Below, piece by piece: positions 27,173 through 35,224 of a stretch of DNA of 64,000 nt. The notes beneath the pieces were generated by a model. It was not told where the DNA came from. It ran no database searches and saw only the letters and a program-made list of their open reading frames with translations. Every line of letters begins with the position of its first letter. The first letter of the stretch is position 1. A program made the position numbers and the translations under genes. Source of the stretch: Aquimarina sp. U1-2 (GTDB taxonomy: Bacteria > Bacteroidota > Bacteroidia > Flavobacteriales > Flavobacteriaceae); assembly GCF_017897595.1 (NCBI RefSeq), contig NZ_JAGKIK010000008.1, positions 124,001 through 188,000 of the forward strand. Direction: 5' to 3'.

Positions 27173-28458
27173 CAACACTTACTTTATTATTGAGTTTTCT
27201 TATACTTTTATTTATACGAGTTCCAGTTGGGTACAGTATTGGTTTATCTACCTTTTTTACATTACTATTTTCTTTACCTCCCCTACCATCTGTCATAACA
27301 ATAGCGCAAAGAATGGCAACCTCGATGGATAGTTTTGCTCTTTTGGCCATACCACTCTTTATATTAGCCGGTCAAATTATGAACCAGGGGGGCATAGCTA
27401 AGAGGTTGGTTGAGTTAGCCAAAGGTATTGTAGGACCTCTTCCAGGGGGGCTTGCATTTGTAAATATTGTTTCATGCATGTTATTTGGCGCAATTTCGGG
27501 ATCGGCTGCTGCAGCTGCTTCGGCTATTGGAGGGTTTATGACCCCTGTGATGGTTAAAGAAGGATATGATAAATCGTTTAGTACAGCTGTTAATATTACC
27601 AGTTCTACTACGGGTTTGATTATCCCCCCTAGTAATATTTTAATATTATATTCTTTGGCGAGCGGAGGAATCTCTATATCAGCTCTTTTTCTAGCCGGTT
27701 ACATTCCAGGGATCTTAGTAGGACTATCGCTTATGATCGTAGCAGGAACGTATTGTTATTTGAAAAAATATCCGACCATTCCTTTTATAGGATTTAGAAA
27801 GTTATTTAAAAGCTTAATAGATGCGCTCCCAAGTTTGTTTTTACTAGTAGTGGTTATGGGCGGTATTATAACAGGAATTTTTACAGCGACTGAAGCATCA
27901 GCTGTAGCCGTTTTATATGCTTTGGTACTTGCGATCTTTTACAAAGAAATATCGTTTACTATTCTTTTTGAAGTTTTATTATCTACTGTAAAGGTTACGG
28001 CTATAGTTTTATTTCTTATTATGACATCTATGGCGATGTCTTGGGTAATGTCTTTTGAGAATATACCACAAGAAATTAGTACTACGCTATTGAATCTTTC
28101 TGACAACCCTATTATAATTTTACTTCTAATCAATTTAATTTTATTGTTTGTAGGAGTGTTTATGGATATGACACCAGCTGTTTTAATTTTTACTCCAATT
28201 TTTCTGCCTATTACTACAGATTTAGGCATTGACCCTATTCATTTCGGAATTATTATGATTGTAAATCTTTGTATAGGCCTGTGCACGCCACCGGTAGGTT
28301 CTATTTTATTTATCGGGTGTAGTGTGTCTAATTTAAGTATTCAGCAAGTGTCTAGACCATTAATCCCCTTATTTTTTACCATGATTTTAGCTTTATGGAT
28401 TCTTACTATGTTTCCAGAAATAACCTTATGGCTTCCAAGAATGTTTGAATTATTATAG
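27169..28458 (+). CDS. TRAP transporter large permease (DctM)
   Basis: A 429-residue protein from the ATG at 27169, which overlaps the dctQ stop by 4 bp. An upstream in-frame start inside dctQ is rejected because MTTLTLLLSFLILLFIRVPV is the normal DctM beginning. It has about 12 membrane segments and family motifs: ATSMDSFALLAIPLFILAG, MLFGAISGSAAAAASAIG, FMDMTPAVLIFTPIFLPI and GLCTPPVGSILFIG. It is the transport channel of the TRAP complex. No DctP gene lies within 28.5-30 kb or between uxuA and dctQ. Confidence 0.93.
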   Translation: MTTLTLLLSFLILLFIRVPVGYSIGLSTFFTLLFSLPPLPSVITIAQRMATSMDSFALLAIPLFILAGQIMNQGGIAKRLVELAKGIVGPLPGGLAFVNIVSCMLFGAISGSAAAAASAIGGFMTPVMVKEGYDKSFSTAVNITSSTTGLIIPPSNILILYSLASGGISISALFLAGYIPGILVGLSLMIVAGTYCYLKKYPTIPFIGFRKLFKSLIDALPSLFLLVVVMGGIITGIFTATEASAVAVLYALVLAIFYKEISFTILFEVLLSTVKVTAIVLFLIMTSMAMSWVMSFENIPQEISTTLLNLSDNPIIILLLINLILLFVGVFMDMTPAVLIFTPIFLPITTDLGIDPIHFGIIMIVNLCIGLCTPPVGSILFIGCSVSNLSIQQVSRPLIPLFFTMILALWILTMFPEITLWLPRMFELL

Positions 28459-28596
28459 TGTAGCTAAATCAGCGTAAATAGTAAACCATACAACCTCATC
28501 ATATGCGACTTTGATTACCGCGCCTAATTGAAAATGATTAGATCCTGAAGAACTGTCGTTTAGATAGTTTTCTATTTGGAGAATGCTGTTATTCAT
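28453..28596 (-). CDS. candidate small protein (47 aa), uncertain
   Basis: A minus-strand ATG-to-TAA frame, reading MNNSILQIENYLNDSSSGSN at the start and VVWFTIYADLATL at the end. Composition is protein-like and it overlaps the last six bases of dctM on the opposite strand. It resembles no family I know, and has no clear ribosome site or promoter. The remaining spacer, 28597-28856, shows no gene; bases near 28641-28662 match, inverted, a stretch near 61128-61149. Confidence 0.35.
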   Translation of the reverse strand: MNNSILQIENYLNDSSSGSNHFQLGAVIKVAYDEVVWFTIYADLATL

Positions 28597-28856
28597 ATTT
28601 TGAAGTATAAACGGAAAAAGGCAATTTTTAATGAGTTATTTTAAAGTGGAAGTGGTATTGTAGGTATTATTAGGGAATATTCATAAATTAACCCAAAATA
28701 TGGTAGATCGCAGACGCTATTCAATAATCGCTTTGTAAAGTTATTTATTTATTGCTATTCATATCCTAATTCATTTTAAAATGAAAAGCTTTCGTTTTGT
28801 TCTGATAACTTATCAAATAACATAATTAAAGTGATTAAAAGCTGAAAATTTATTCT

Positions 28857-29786
28857 ATGTCATTAACTTATAAGGATACATTTTATAATCATTTCGAGAA
28901 GAAAACTTTTGATATCCCTCCGCATTATTCACATCGGGAGAATTTTTTGATGCGATATAAAGCAAGTTTTACCAATTATGACTTTTTAGAAAATTGTTTA
29001 ACCGTTATCTTTTTTAATAATGGAAACGGTGCATTTTACAATAAAGAAAAAGTGCTTAAAGCAAAAGATAATAGTTTCCTAATCCTAAACCCAAACGAAG
29101 GTTGGGAATTTATCAATGAACAATTAAAATATATCGACGTGTTAAGCTTTGGTATATCAAATCAACTCAGTAATGATTGTTTCTATTACCTAAAATCCCA
29201 TGACAAAACCATGCTGGATAACCCCTTCAATTCTAGTAAACAGTCTGTTATTTTTTTAGAAAAAACATTAAAAAACGATTATTACAACACCGGAAAACTT
29301 TTAAAAGCGATTTACAACACTAGTAATACCAACAACTATCCTTTATTATGTCCCGAAGAACTAACCTTTGAAGTGTTAAAGAGTATTAGCAAAGAACAAG
29401 CGCTGGGTAATAAAATTATTAAGACTATTGATGCAAAAAAGCTTAGTACTAAACAAGAAACGCTAAAAAGACTTCTTGTTGCTTATGAGTACATTCACGA
29501 CAATATCTACAGCGATATAAAGATGGATCAGTTATCGAACGTTTCTTCATTGTCCAAGTTTCATTTATACGATTCGTTTAAAAATGCTTTTGGCAAGACC
29601 CCGCATCAATACATAAACAGACTGAAACTAAAGAAAGCAAAGCAACTACTACAAACCCGAGAAATATCAATTACTGAAGTTTCTACTACTCTAGGATTTA
29701 GTGATTCTTCTTCATTTAGTAAAATTTTTAAAAAGGCATATGGTAAGGCACCATCAAATTTTTTAAAGACTTCTTCTACTAGATAA
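28857..29786 (+). CDS. AraC family transcriptional regulator
   Basis: A 309-residue regulator with an N-terminal cupin-like effector domain (about 1-180) and a C-terminal double helix-turn-helix (about 205-305). The HTH motifs read MDQLSNVSSLSKFHLYDSFK and ISITEVSTTLGFSDSSSFSK, followed by IFKKAYGKAPSNFLK. It lies 398 bp after the TRAP permease on the same strand and may respond to a sugar or to another signal. Nothing in the sequence identifies the effector or operator. Confidence 0.9.
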   Translation: MSLTYKDTFYNHFEKKTFDIPPHYSHRENFLMRYKASFTNYDFLENCLTVIFFNNGNGAFYNKEKVLKAKDNSFLILNPNEGWEFINEQLKYIDVLSFGISNQLSNDCFYYLKSHDKTMLDNPFNSSKQSVIFLEKTLKNDYYNTGKLLKAIYNTSNTNNYPLLCPEELTFEVLKSISKEQALGNKIIKTIDAKKLSTKQETLKRLLVAYEYIHDNIYSDIKMDQLSNVSSLSKFHLYDSFKNAFGKTPHQYINRLKLKKAKQLLQTREISITEVSTTLGFSDSSSFSKIFKKAYGKAPSNFLKTSSTR

Positions 29787-29956
29787 CCTCTTATTCTATT
29801 AAACCTTAAGGTAATATTAGCTTAACGCTATCGAGAAAATAGCGTAATTACATTTTCTAAGTACAGCAATTAACGCAATACATACTCTTATTAAAAAACT
29901 AGTTTTTTAAAGCGATACATTTTGAACTATCCTGTCTAACAAATGCAGTAGAACTT

Positions 29957-30130
29957 AAACCCGGATTATGTATTAGAATTTCGTGATGAGGGTTGAAATA
30001 CCAATAAAAACAAGTGTTTTCTCAATTTTAGCATAGGCACCGCTACGGTAACATTGAAAAATACAGCGCAGCGTTTGTTTTTAAAGGTATTTCAAGCCGT
30101 AATAGATTTTATAATGCATAATCCGGGTTA
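29957..30130 (+). repeat. TTAA-bounded palindromic element, copy 2
   Basis: Same orientation as the copy at 15735-15906 and inverted relative to 39627-39798. The ends are AACCCGGATTATGTATTA and TAATGCATAATCCGGGTT, bordered by TTAA on both sides. Compared with copy 3 (inverted) it shares most of the interior, including GGTATTTCAAGCCGTAATAG. It is non-coding. Confidence 0.85.
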
Positions 30131-30317
30131 AATAATATAACTGTTTAAAAAAGTGATTTTTTGACAAATGGAATGATAGCCCATTTGATAAATTTACAAG
30201 TGTATACGATTAATTGTTAGTTAGACTATTATCAATTTTTAGCATATTCTTTAACGAATAATGCTTAGGGAGGTAGTCAAAATCTAATCAAGATACACTA
30301 TATGTTTGACTAAAAAC

Positions 30318-30481
30318 TATAGCTAAATTGATATAAAATGACATTTAAGATTTACAAAGAAAAAACTTAGAGTTTGAGGCAAAAAACGTAGGTATAGCCT
30401 TAGCTATACCAAGGCTTTTTAACGAAAAAAATCAGAGTTTTTCTATGAAGATTTGTGTTGTTTTATATAGATCCAGCTATA
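30318..30481. repeat. 164-bp symmetric palindromic element
   Basis: The ends TATAGCT and AGCTATA are inverted repeats. Just inside them ATATAAAA pairs with TTTTATAT. The exact centre (30391-30410) is a perfect 8-bp stem GGTATAGC / GCTATACC with loop CTTA. Between them lie imperfect complementary A-rich arms. Only one copy is in the window. It sits immediately upstream of the C45 hydrolase gene and could fold into one long hairpin in the 5' leader. Confidence 0.7.
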
Positions 30482-30505
30482 TACCAAATGAAAAAGAAAT
30501 AGTAT

Positions 30506-31534
30506 ATGTACCATCCAAGACTTTACGGTAGTTTTTACGAAATGGGTTTGAAATACGGCAGTCTACTTAAAGATAAAGTAAATTTTAAATTACCTCGCGT
30601 AAGCCAGCATATGAAAGCGTTTGGTTTGTCTTGTATTCCTGAATTAAGAGCTTTTTATCCAGAAATTTATGACGAAATTACTGGATTCGCCGAGGGTATT
30701 AAAGATAAGCCTGAAAACGTTGCTACTTTCTTATTAAGCCTTGTGCCATTTGCTTCTACGGCACAGTGTAGTGTTTTTGCATTTAGAAATAACGATTCAA
30801 CAATTGTAGGTCGAAACTACGATATGTCTTTTGCTTTTAAAAAATTTACTGAAAGTAGTTTGATTGCGCCCGATAAAAAATACAGCTATGTTTCACAATC
30901 AGATGTGTTTATAGGCAGATCAGATGGCATAAATGAAAAGGGTTTGTTTGTAGCTATGTCTTTTGTTAATGGTAAGAAAATACAGCCCGGAATTAGTTTT
31001 CATTTCATTGTAAGAAGGTTACTCGAAGAAGCTGCTACCACGAGTGAGGCTGTTTATATTTTAAAGCAAGCCAAAGTTTCCTCTTCAAATAACTTTTTAA
31101 TTGCCGATAACAGAGGTAACATTAACATTGTTGAGTCGACACCAGATAAATCGAAGGTTATTGAACTTAACGGTAAAGATCGTTTTCTACACATAACAAA
31201 CCAATTCGTCAGCAATGAGATGTGCAATCATGACAACGGTGGTATAAGTTGGTCTAAAAGCACAGAGAGGTACAAGAGTGTGGCATCAATGCTAAGGAAT
31301 ACATCTAGTTTGGACTTGTTTAAGGCGAAGAGGATTCTTTCTGATCCTTGTGTGTGTTTGAACCTTAAAAAAGAAAAGTTTGGAACTATTTGGTCTATAG
31401 TTGCTAACCTGAATACTCTTGAAATTGAACGTGCAGAGACTAAACCAAAAATTACTAATTATAAGCCTGAAACCCGATTGAATTGGTGGTTAAAAAAACA
31501 AAAAATAATACCTAGTGCTAGCGGTAAAATATAA
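30506..31534 (+). CDS. C45-type autoproteolytic acyltransferase/hydrolase (Ntn hydrolase)
   Basis: A 342-residue protein resembling the acyl-CoA:6-APA acyltransferase (peptidase C45)/choloylglycine-hydrolase-like group. The putative nucleophile is Cys88 in TAQCSVFAFRNN, followed by the typical VGRNYDMSF and FIGRSDGINEKGLFVAMSFV segments and a C-terminal GTIWSIVANLNTLEIERAE strand. Family members cut themselves before the Cys and then hydrolyse or transfer an amide-linked acyl group. No signal peptide is seen. It is followed by an alpha/beta hydrolase whose start is 64 bp after its stop. Confidence 0.8.
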   Translation: MYHPRLYGSFYEMGLKYGSLLKDKVNFKLPRVSQHMKAFGLSCIPELRAFYPEIYDEITGFAEGIKDKPENVATFLLSLVPFASTAQCSVFAFRNNDSTIVGRNYDMSFAFKKFTESSLIAPDKKYSYVSQSDVFIGRSDGINEKGLFVAMSFVNGKKIQPGISFHFIVRRLLEEAATTSEAVYILKQAKVSSSNNFLIADNRGNINIVESTPDKSKVIELNGKDRFLHITNQFVSNEMCNHDNGGISWSKSTERYKSVASMLRNTSSLDLFKAKRILSDPCVCLNLKKEKFGTIWSIVANLNTLEIERAETKPKITNYKPETRLNWWLKKQKIIPSASGKI

Positions 31535-31598
31535 ACAACAAAACCAAAAATATAATAGTAATAATCACTGTAGTAATAACATTGGGATTTCAGAAAAA

Positions 31599-32438
31599 AT
31601 GATACAGGTAGTTGAAACCAACTTAGGTAAAATTGAGTATAAAAAAGTGGGAAAAGGACAACCAATTCTTTTTCTTCATGGGGGACATGCAGACTGCAAT
31701 ATGCCCATAGCGGGTTTTGGTATTGATTTAAATAAATATAATTTGATTATCCCATCGCGACCAGGGTATGGTAACACTCCTTTGTCTACTTATAAAAAGC
31801 CTGAGCAAGCCGCTGAACTTCTCAGCTCTTTACTAGAGTTTTTAATGATAAAAAGTGTTATTGTAATAGGAATATCAGCTGGTGGTTTAACAGCTATAGC
31901 CTTTGCTGCCATTAAATTTGAAAGCGTAAAACGACTACTACTAATCTCTGCAATTACCAAACGCTGGATGCAAAAGGATAACCCCAAATACAGGATAGCT
32001 CGAGTTTTTTTCTATCCTAAAATTGAGGTAGTTACCTGGTGGATTGTACGACTAACAGCTAAATTATTTCCCAAAACACTAGCACACTCCTTTTTTAAGG
32101 AGTTTTCTTTACTCAAACATCAAAAACTAACAAAGTTTGAGATCAAAGCGTTGAGAGATATGTTGTGCCTACAACGATCTAAACAAGGTTTTATAAACGA
32201 TATAGATCAGCATCTTCGGGCCAAAATTTTAACGCAAGTAAAAATACCCACATTAATTTTTCATAGTGTTCATGATGCATCTGTTGATGTAGAAATGGCT
32301 ATGCATGCTAAATATCATATTAAAGATTGCCAACTCTTTCTTTTTGAAAATAAATGGGGCCATCTATTATGGATAGGACGCGATACCAATTCCTTTCGAG
32401 ATACTTTAAATACCCACTTATTAGAAAGTGCTAGATGA
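31599..32438 (+). CDS. alpha/beta hydrolase
   Basis: A 279-residue alpha/beta-fold hydrolase. The start at 31599 (MIQVVETNLG) is preferred; a longer in-frame start at 31515 would overlap the upstream gene and add a low-complexity lead. It shows the oxyanion loop LFLHGGHAD, nucleophile elbow IGISAGG (Ser in GxSxG), an Asp in HSVHDASVDV and the final His in NKWGHLLW. It could hydrolyse an ester or act on the product of the neighbouring C45 enzyme. The stop overlaps a 22-codon micro-ORF by 4 bp. Confidence 0.85.
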   Translation: MIQVVETNLGKIEYKKVGKGQPILFLHGGHADCNMPIAGFGIDLNKYNLIIPSRPGYGNTPLSTYKKPEQAAELLSSLLEFLMIKSVIVIGISAGGLTAIAFAAIKFESVKRLLLISAITKRWMQKDNPKYRIARVFFYPKIEVVTWWIVRLTAKLFPKTLAHSFFKEFSLLKHQKLTKFEIKALRDMLCLQRSKQGFINDIDQHLRAKILTQVKIPTLIFHSVHDASVDVEMAMHAKYHIKDCQLFLFENKWGHLLWIGRDTNSFRDTLNTHLLESAR

Positions 32439-32503
32439 GGAAATTTAAAATCATATATGTACCACTCTTAGTAGTAAGCTCAATGGGATGCTCGAGACCG
32501 TAA
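32435..32503 (+). CDS. 22-residue micro-ORF: lipoprotein signal peptide with a four-residue mature part
   Basis: Starts with ATG overlapping the TGA of the alpha/beta hydrolase (ATGA). It encodes a basic N-terminus (MRKFK), a hydrophobic core (IIYVPLLVV) and a lipobox SSMGC followed only by SRP and TAA. If translated it would give a lipid-anchored CSRP tetrapeptide. It may be a remnant of a longer lipoprotein gene: the next 38 bp hold no continuation in frame. Confidence 0.45.
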   Translation: MRKFKIIYVPLLVVSSMGCSRP

Positions 32504-32541
32504 TTTTTTTTAATTAATAGCAATATGAGTAAAAAAACGAA

Positions 32542-33258
32542 ATGAAAAAATCACTTTTAAGTATCAATACTATGCTTTTATTGGCTGTAATAGCCTATTT
32601 AGGTTATCAACACGTAAAGCCTCAGAAAATTCACGAGGAATTAAAAGCAGAACGGTTGAGTATCGTAGGACCAGATGGAAATCTATACATTGCTATAAGT
32701 AATCCTGAACAACAAGCTCTAGCTACCACTCACGGCGTTCCTCACTTTCCAAACTCAAAACGAGATTTACCTGGTCTTATTTTTTTTAATAGAGTTGGTG
32801 ATGAGGTAGGCGGTATATATTACGATGGCACCGACGATGAAAGTTTTGCCGGTATCACTTTTGATCAACAAAAGAACGACCAAATTCTTGCGATAATGAA
32901 AGACGAATATAAAGATGGTGATGACTGGAAACGCTGGTATGGTATGTTTTTAAGAGAAAGACACGACAGCATTAAAATGGAAGATGCCTGGAAAGATTAC
33001 AAGGAAGATTCAAAGGGCCTTGATGGTAAAGAAAAACAAGAAGTGTATACCCGTTGGAAAGCTAAGGTTGATGCTACCATTAATGTATATCGTATGTTTC
33101 TAGGTCGCGAAGCGTCTAAAAATGTCGGTTTGTTTCTATACGACTCAAAAGGACGTCAACGAATTAAAGTTTACGTAGATAGCTTAGATACTCCAAGGAT
33201 TACAGTACTCGATTCTTTAGGCAAATCAATACACTTAGAACAATCACTTTCACAATAA
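32542..33258 (+). CDS. hypothetical membrane-anchored/periplasmic protein
   Basis: A 238-residue protein with one N-terminal hydrophobic helix (about residues 8-23) and a hydrophilic body, so it is anchored in or exported across the inner membrane. Two similar beta-type segments occur: ERLSIVGPDGNLYIAISNP at the start and LFLYDSKGRQRIKVYVDS near the end, with GIYYDGTDD and GITFDQQ between, suggesting a repeated strand-turn unit around an acidic helical middle (about 125-185). I recognise no family. It is co-directional with the preceding hydrolase genes. Confidence 0.75.
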   Translation: MKKSLLSINTMLLLAVIAYLGYQHVKPQKIHEELKAERLSIVGPDGNLYIAISNPEQQALATTHGVPHFPNSKRDLPGLIFFNRVGDEVGGIYYDGTDDESFAGITFDQQKNDQILAIMKDEYKDGDDWKRWYGMFLRERHDSIKMEDAWKDYKEDSKGLDGKEKQEVYTRWKAKVDATINVYRMFLGREASKNVGLFLYDSKGRQRIKVYVDSLDTPRITVLDSLGKSIHLEQSLSQ

Positions 33259-33260
33259 TT

Positions 33261-33389
33261 ATGCCTTCGTACTTTAACGTTGATCAGTATGAACTTCCCT
33301 TTGGGGAAAGCGAACTAAAACAAAATTATAAACTGATGAAACGAGCATTAATAAATTTTAAAAATTACTTCACAAAAGGGAATGTTTAA
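33261..33389 (+). CDS. candidate 42-aa ORF that includes the leader-repeat peptide
   Basis: ATG at 33261, 2 bp after the preceding stop, reads MPSYFNVDQYELPFGESE and runs in frame into the repeat. The last 17 codons, from the ATG at 33336, are the repeated peptide MKRALINFKNYFTKGNV, ending TAA. The equivalent 17-codon frame exists in copies A and C. Either the 42-aa frame is a real small gene whose 3' end is the repeat, or only the inner 17-codon ORF is meaningful. Confidence 0.4.
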   Translation: MPSYFNVDQYELPFGESELKQNYKLMKRALINFKNYFTKGNV

Positions 33390-33475
33390 AATTTTTAATG
33401 TGAGAGCGTAGCGCTTACATACGTTCTCAATTTTTTAATTATTTCGTTTCCAAACAATTAAAAAGATTTAAACGT
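33335..33475 (+). repeat. leader repeat, copy B, ending at the start codon of the next gene
   Basis: It begins GATGAAACGAGC and contains the 17-codon ORF (33336-33389). Then come AAAATTTTTAATGTGAGAG and a hairpin with arms GAGAGCGTA and TACGTTCTC (33402-33428; 9 pairs, one G-T), then an A/T-rich tail ending AAACGT directly before ATGAAA of the 33476 gene. Copy C has the same join to its gene, including the start codon. Confidence 0.8.
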
Positions 33476-33877
33476 ATGAAAACATCAAGCATCATTTTTA
33501 GACTCTTATTCTTTCTAGGACTTGTACCATTCTCTCACCTAATGGTCGCCCAAAATGTTTCCAAAACGGCATTATTAAAAACTTGGAGATTAGAGAAGTA
33601 TTATGAGGAAGGAGAATACTACGAACCAGAAGCTAATGAGGTAAACGATTTTATTGAACTGAAGGGGGATATGACTTTTAATGCCATGCTAGAAGGCGAA
33701 TTGTACTCTGGTAGCTGGATGGTGAATACCAACGGAGCATACGTAGAATTAAAGTATACTACCGACGAGATCGACAAGCTTAGAATTAAATGGTTAGGAA
33801 AAAGAACACTGGTAGTCATTTTTGATGCAGATTTTTATCGTTATACTGAAGTACACTATTATGCTAGCCAAAAGTAA
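33476..33877 (+). CDS. small secreted lipocalin-like protein
   Basis: A 133-residue exported protein (signal peptide about 1-25, ending MVAQ). The mature part begins with LLKTWRLEKYYEEGEYYEP, has FIELKGDMTF and GSWMVN, and ends with strands rich in aromatic residues. This is the common pattern of Bacteroidota lipocalin-like/DUF5004-type periplasmic proteins. No catalytic residues are apparent. Its 5' leader is copy B of the repeated leader element. It is followed 7 bp later by another exported protein, so the two probably form a pair. Confidence 0.65.
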   Translation: MKTSSIIFRLLFFLGLVPFSHLMVAQNVSKTALLKTWRLEKYYEEGEYYEPEANEVNDFIELKGDMTFNAMLEGELYSGSWMVNTNGAYVELKYTTDEIDKLRIKWLGKRTLVVIFDADFYRYTEVHYYASQK

Positions 33878-33884
33878 CCAAAAG

Positions 33885-34964
33885 ATGAGACAGGTATTTC
33901 TATTATTTTCTTTGCTTTTTTCATGGTATCTCGGTGCACAAGATTTTATTGAATTGCAGACAAAAACATTTAACACACATACAAGTTCATTTCATATAGA
34001 AAGGGTCATAGATGATCGTAAAGAAAAAAATCTAGGCCTTCATAATAATTTAAATGGTGAAAAGGTTATACTTCAATTAAAACCTAATGGTGTCGCTGCG
34101 GTTGAAAAATTTATGAATCTATCATTCAAAAAAGAATTAGGCACTACGTCCATTTACATCAGGATTCATGATTTAAATGTCCAGGAAACCCGTCGAAATA
34201 CCGAAGAGGTTATCTCTAGAGCTGCAGTAGACCTCTCTTTTTGCGAAATGAAAAACGGAAGATTGAAGGAACTGTACCGTATACAGCGAAATGAGGATCA
34301 AATATTTGCTGCAAACATCTTTGGATTCGCAAAAACCATAAAAGATGTCTATCTCACCCATGAAAAAAGATTGAGAGCAGCCCTTGAGTATGCCATTTTA
34401 GCATTCGTCGAATATCAGAATGCAGAACAGAAAGACGATGCTTTACATTTTGATACATCTAATTTTGACGAAGGAAAAGACAACGAACTAAATAAGTGGT
34501 ACAATATTGTAGAATACAGGCAGATAGTAACCAGTACTTATCATGAAGGATGGGCTGTAGGGTATACTGGATTTTTGGATCGTGATAAAGGATTTATCAT
34601 CCCTTTTGAAATCAATATTGAGTTGTATGATGTTAAAGAGGACTTTGCCAGAAAAGAAGGTTTCGAATTTGTAGATGCAACAGTCATACGACCAGGTATT
34701 TTTGGGTATAAAAAAATATTTCCTGGTGTGTACGGTGCTGTAGGTGTAAATATTCCAATAGGCTTGGAAGTTAAAAGAAGACTTGAAACTGATAGGGATA
34801 TTTATAAATTTCTAGTTGGTGTGAGCTCTAGTCAAGGTATAAAGATCATTCCTTGGAAAGCATATGGTCTGGTACTGGGAGTGGAGTTTTTTCAGCAATT
34901 TCAGAACTCTGAAATCTATACTAGTGACATAGGGTTAGAGGTGTCTTTTGGTATTAATTTTTAA
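33885..34964 (+). CDS. hypothetical exported protein, possibly outer-membrane associated
   Basis: 359 residues from the ATG at 33885, chosen because it opens a normal signal peptide (MRQVFLLFSLLFSWYLGAQ). The longer frame from 33822 would overlap the upstream gene. The middle is mixed alpha/beta (about 60-200). The C-terminal third has alternating strands (YHEGWAVGYTGFLDRD, GVYGAVGVNIPIGLEV) and ends GLEVSFGINF, a terminal Phe as in many outer-membrane beta proteins. I do not recognise a family. Confidence 0.7.
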   Translation: MRQVFLLFSLLFSWYLGAQDFIELQTKTFNTHTSSFHIERVIDDRKEKNLGLHNNLNGEKVILQLKPNGVAAVEKFMNLSFKKELGTTSIYIRIHDLNVQETRRNTEEVISRAAVDLSFCEMKNGRLKELYRIQRNEDQIFAANIFGFAKTIKDVYLTHEKRLRAALEYAILAFVEYQNAEQKDDALHFDTSNFDEGKDNELNKWYNIVEYRQIVTSTYHEGWAVGYTGFLDRDKGFIIPFEINIELYDVKEDFARKEGFEFVDATVIRPGIFGYKKIFPGVYGAVGVNIPIGLEVKRRLETDRDIYKFLVGVSSSQGIKIIPWKAYGLVLGVEFFQQFQNSEIYTSDIGLEVSFGINF

Positions 34965-35108
34965 GATGCTATTTAAAAAATTAATTTTATGATGAAGCAA
35001 GCCAAGCAGTATATATCTCAATTATCGAATAAAAAAATAATGCTGATCTTTTAAGAAGTTGTGGGATTCATAAAAACTATTCTTATTTTGCCATACGGTT
35101 ATAGTAAA

Positions 35109-35160
35109 CCACATCGAGGCAAGCCTCAGGAGTATGATACCCTTTGGCGGTGCCAATAAA
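35109..35160 (+). repeat. dispersed repeat R, copy 2
   Basis: Reads CATCGAGGCAAGCCTCAGG, then AGTATGATACCCTTTGGCGG and TGCCAATAAA. It shares its 3' half with copies at 25300-25337, 36331-36426 and 60970-61067. It lies in the 260-bp spacer before the FGE-like gene, which otherwise shows only a 21-codon frame at 34989 of doubtful value. Confidence 0.75.
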
Positions 35161-35224
35161 ACCAGACAAAGTAGTTCAATAAAATTTGGTGAACAGGATC
35201 ACATTGTAAACTTAGTTATCCCTA

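Larger units (their letters stand above)
29787..30505. other. 719-bp intergenic region with two palindromic elements
   Basis: No coding region is seen. The spacer holds the second TTAA-bounded element (29957-30130) and a separate symmetric palindrome (30318-30481) that ends 24 bp before the next start codon. The remainder (29787-29956 and 30131-30317) is A/T-rich without a recognisable signal. Confidence 0.6.

Noticed and set aside
34989..35054. 21-codon frame beginning MMKQAKQYISQLSNKK
   Set aside because: Too short, with no promoter, ribosome site or family signal; probably chance.
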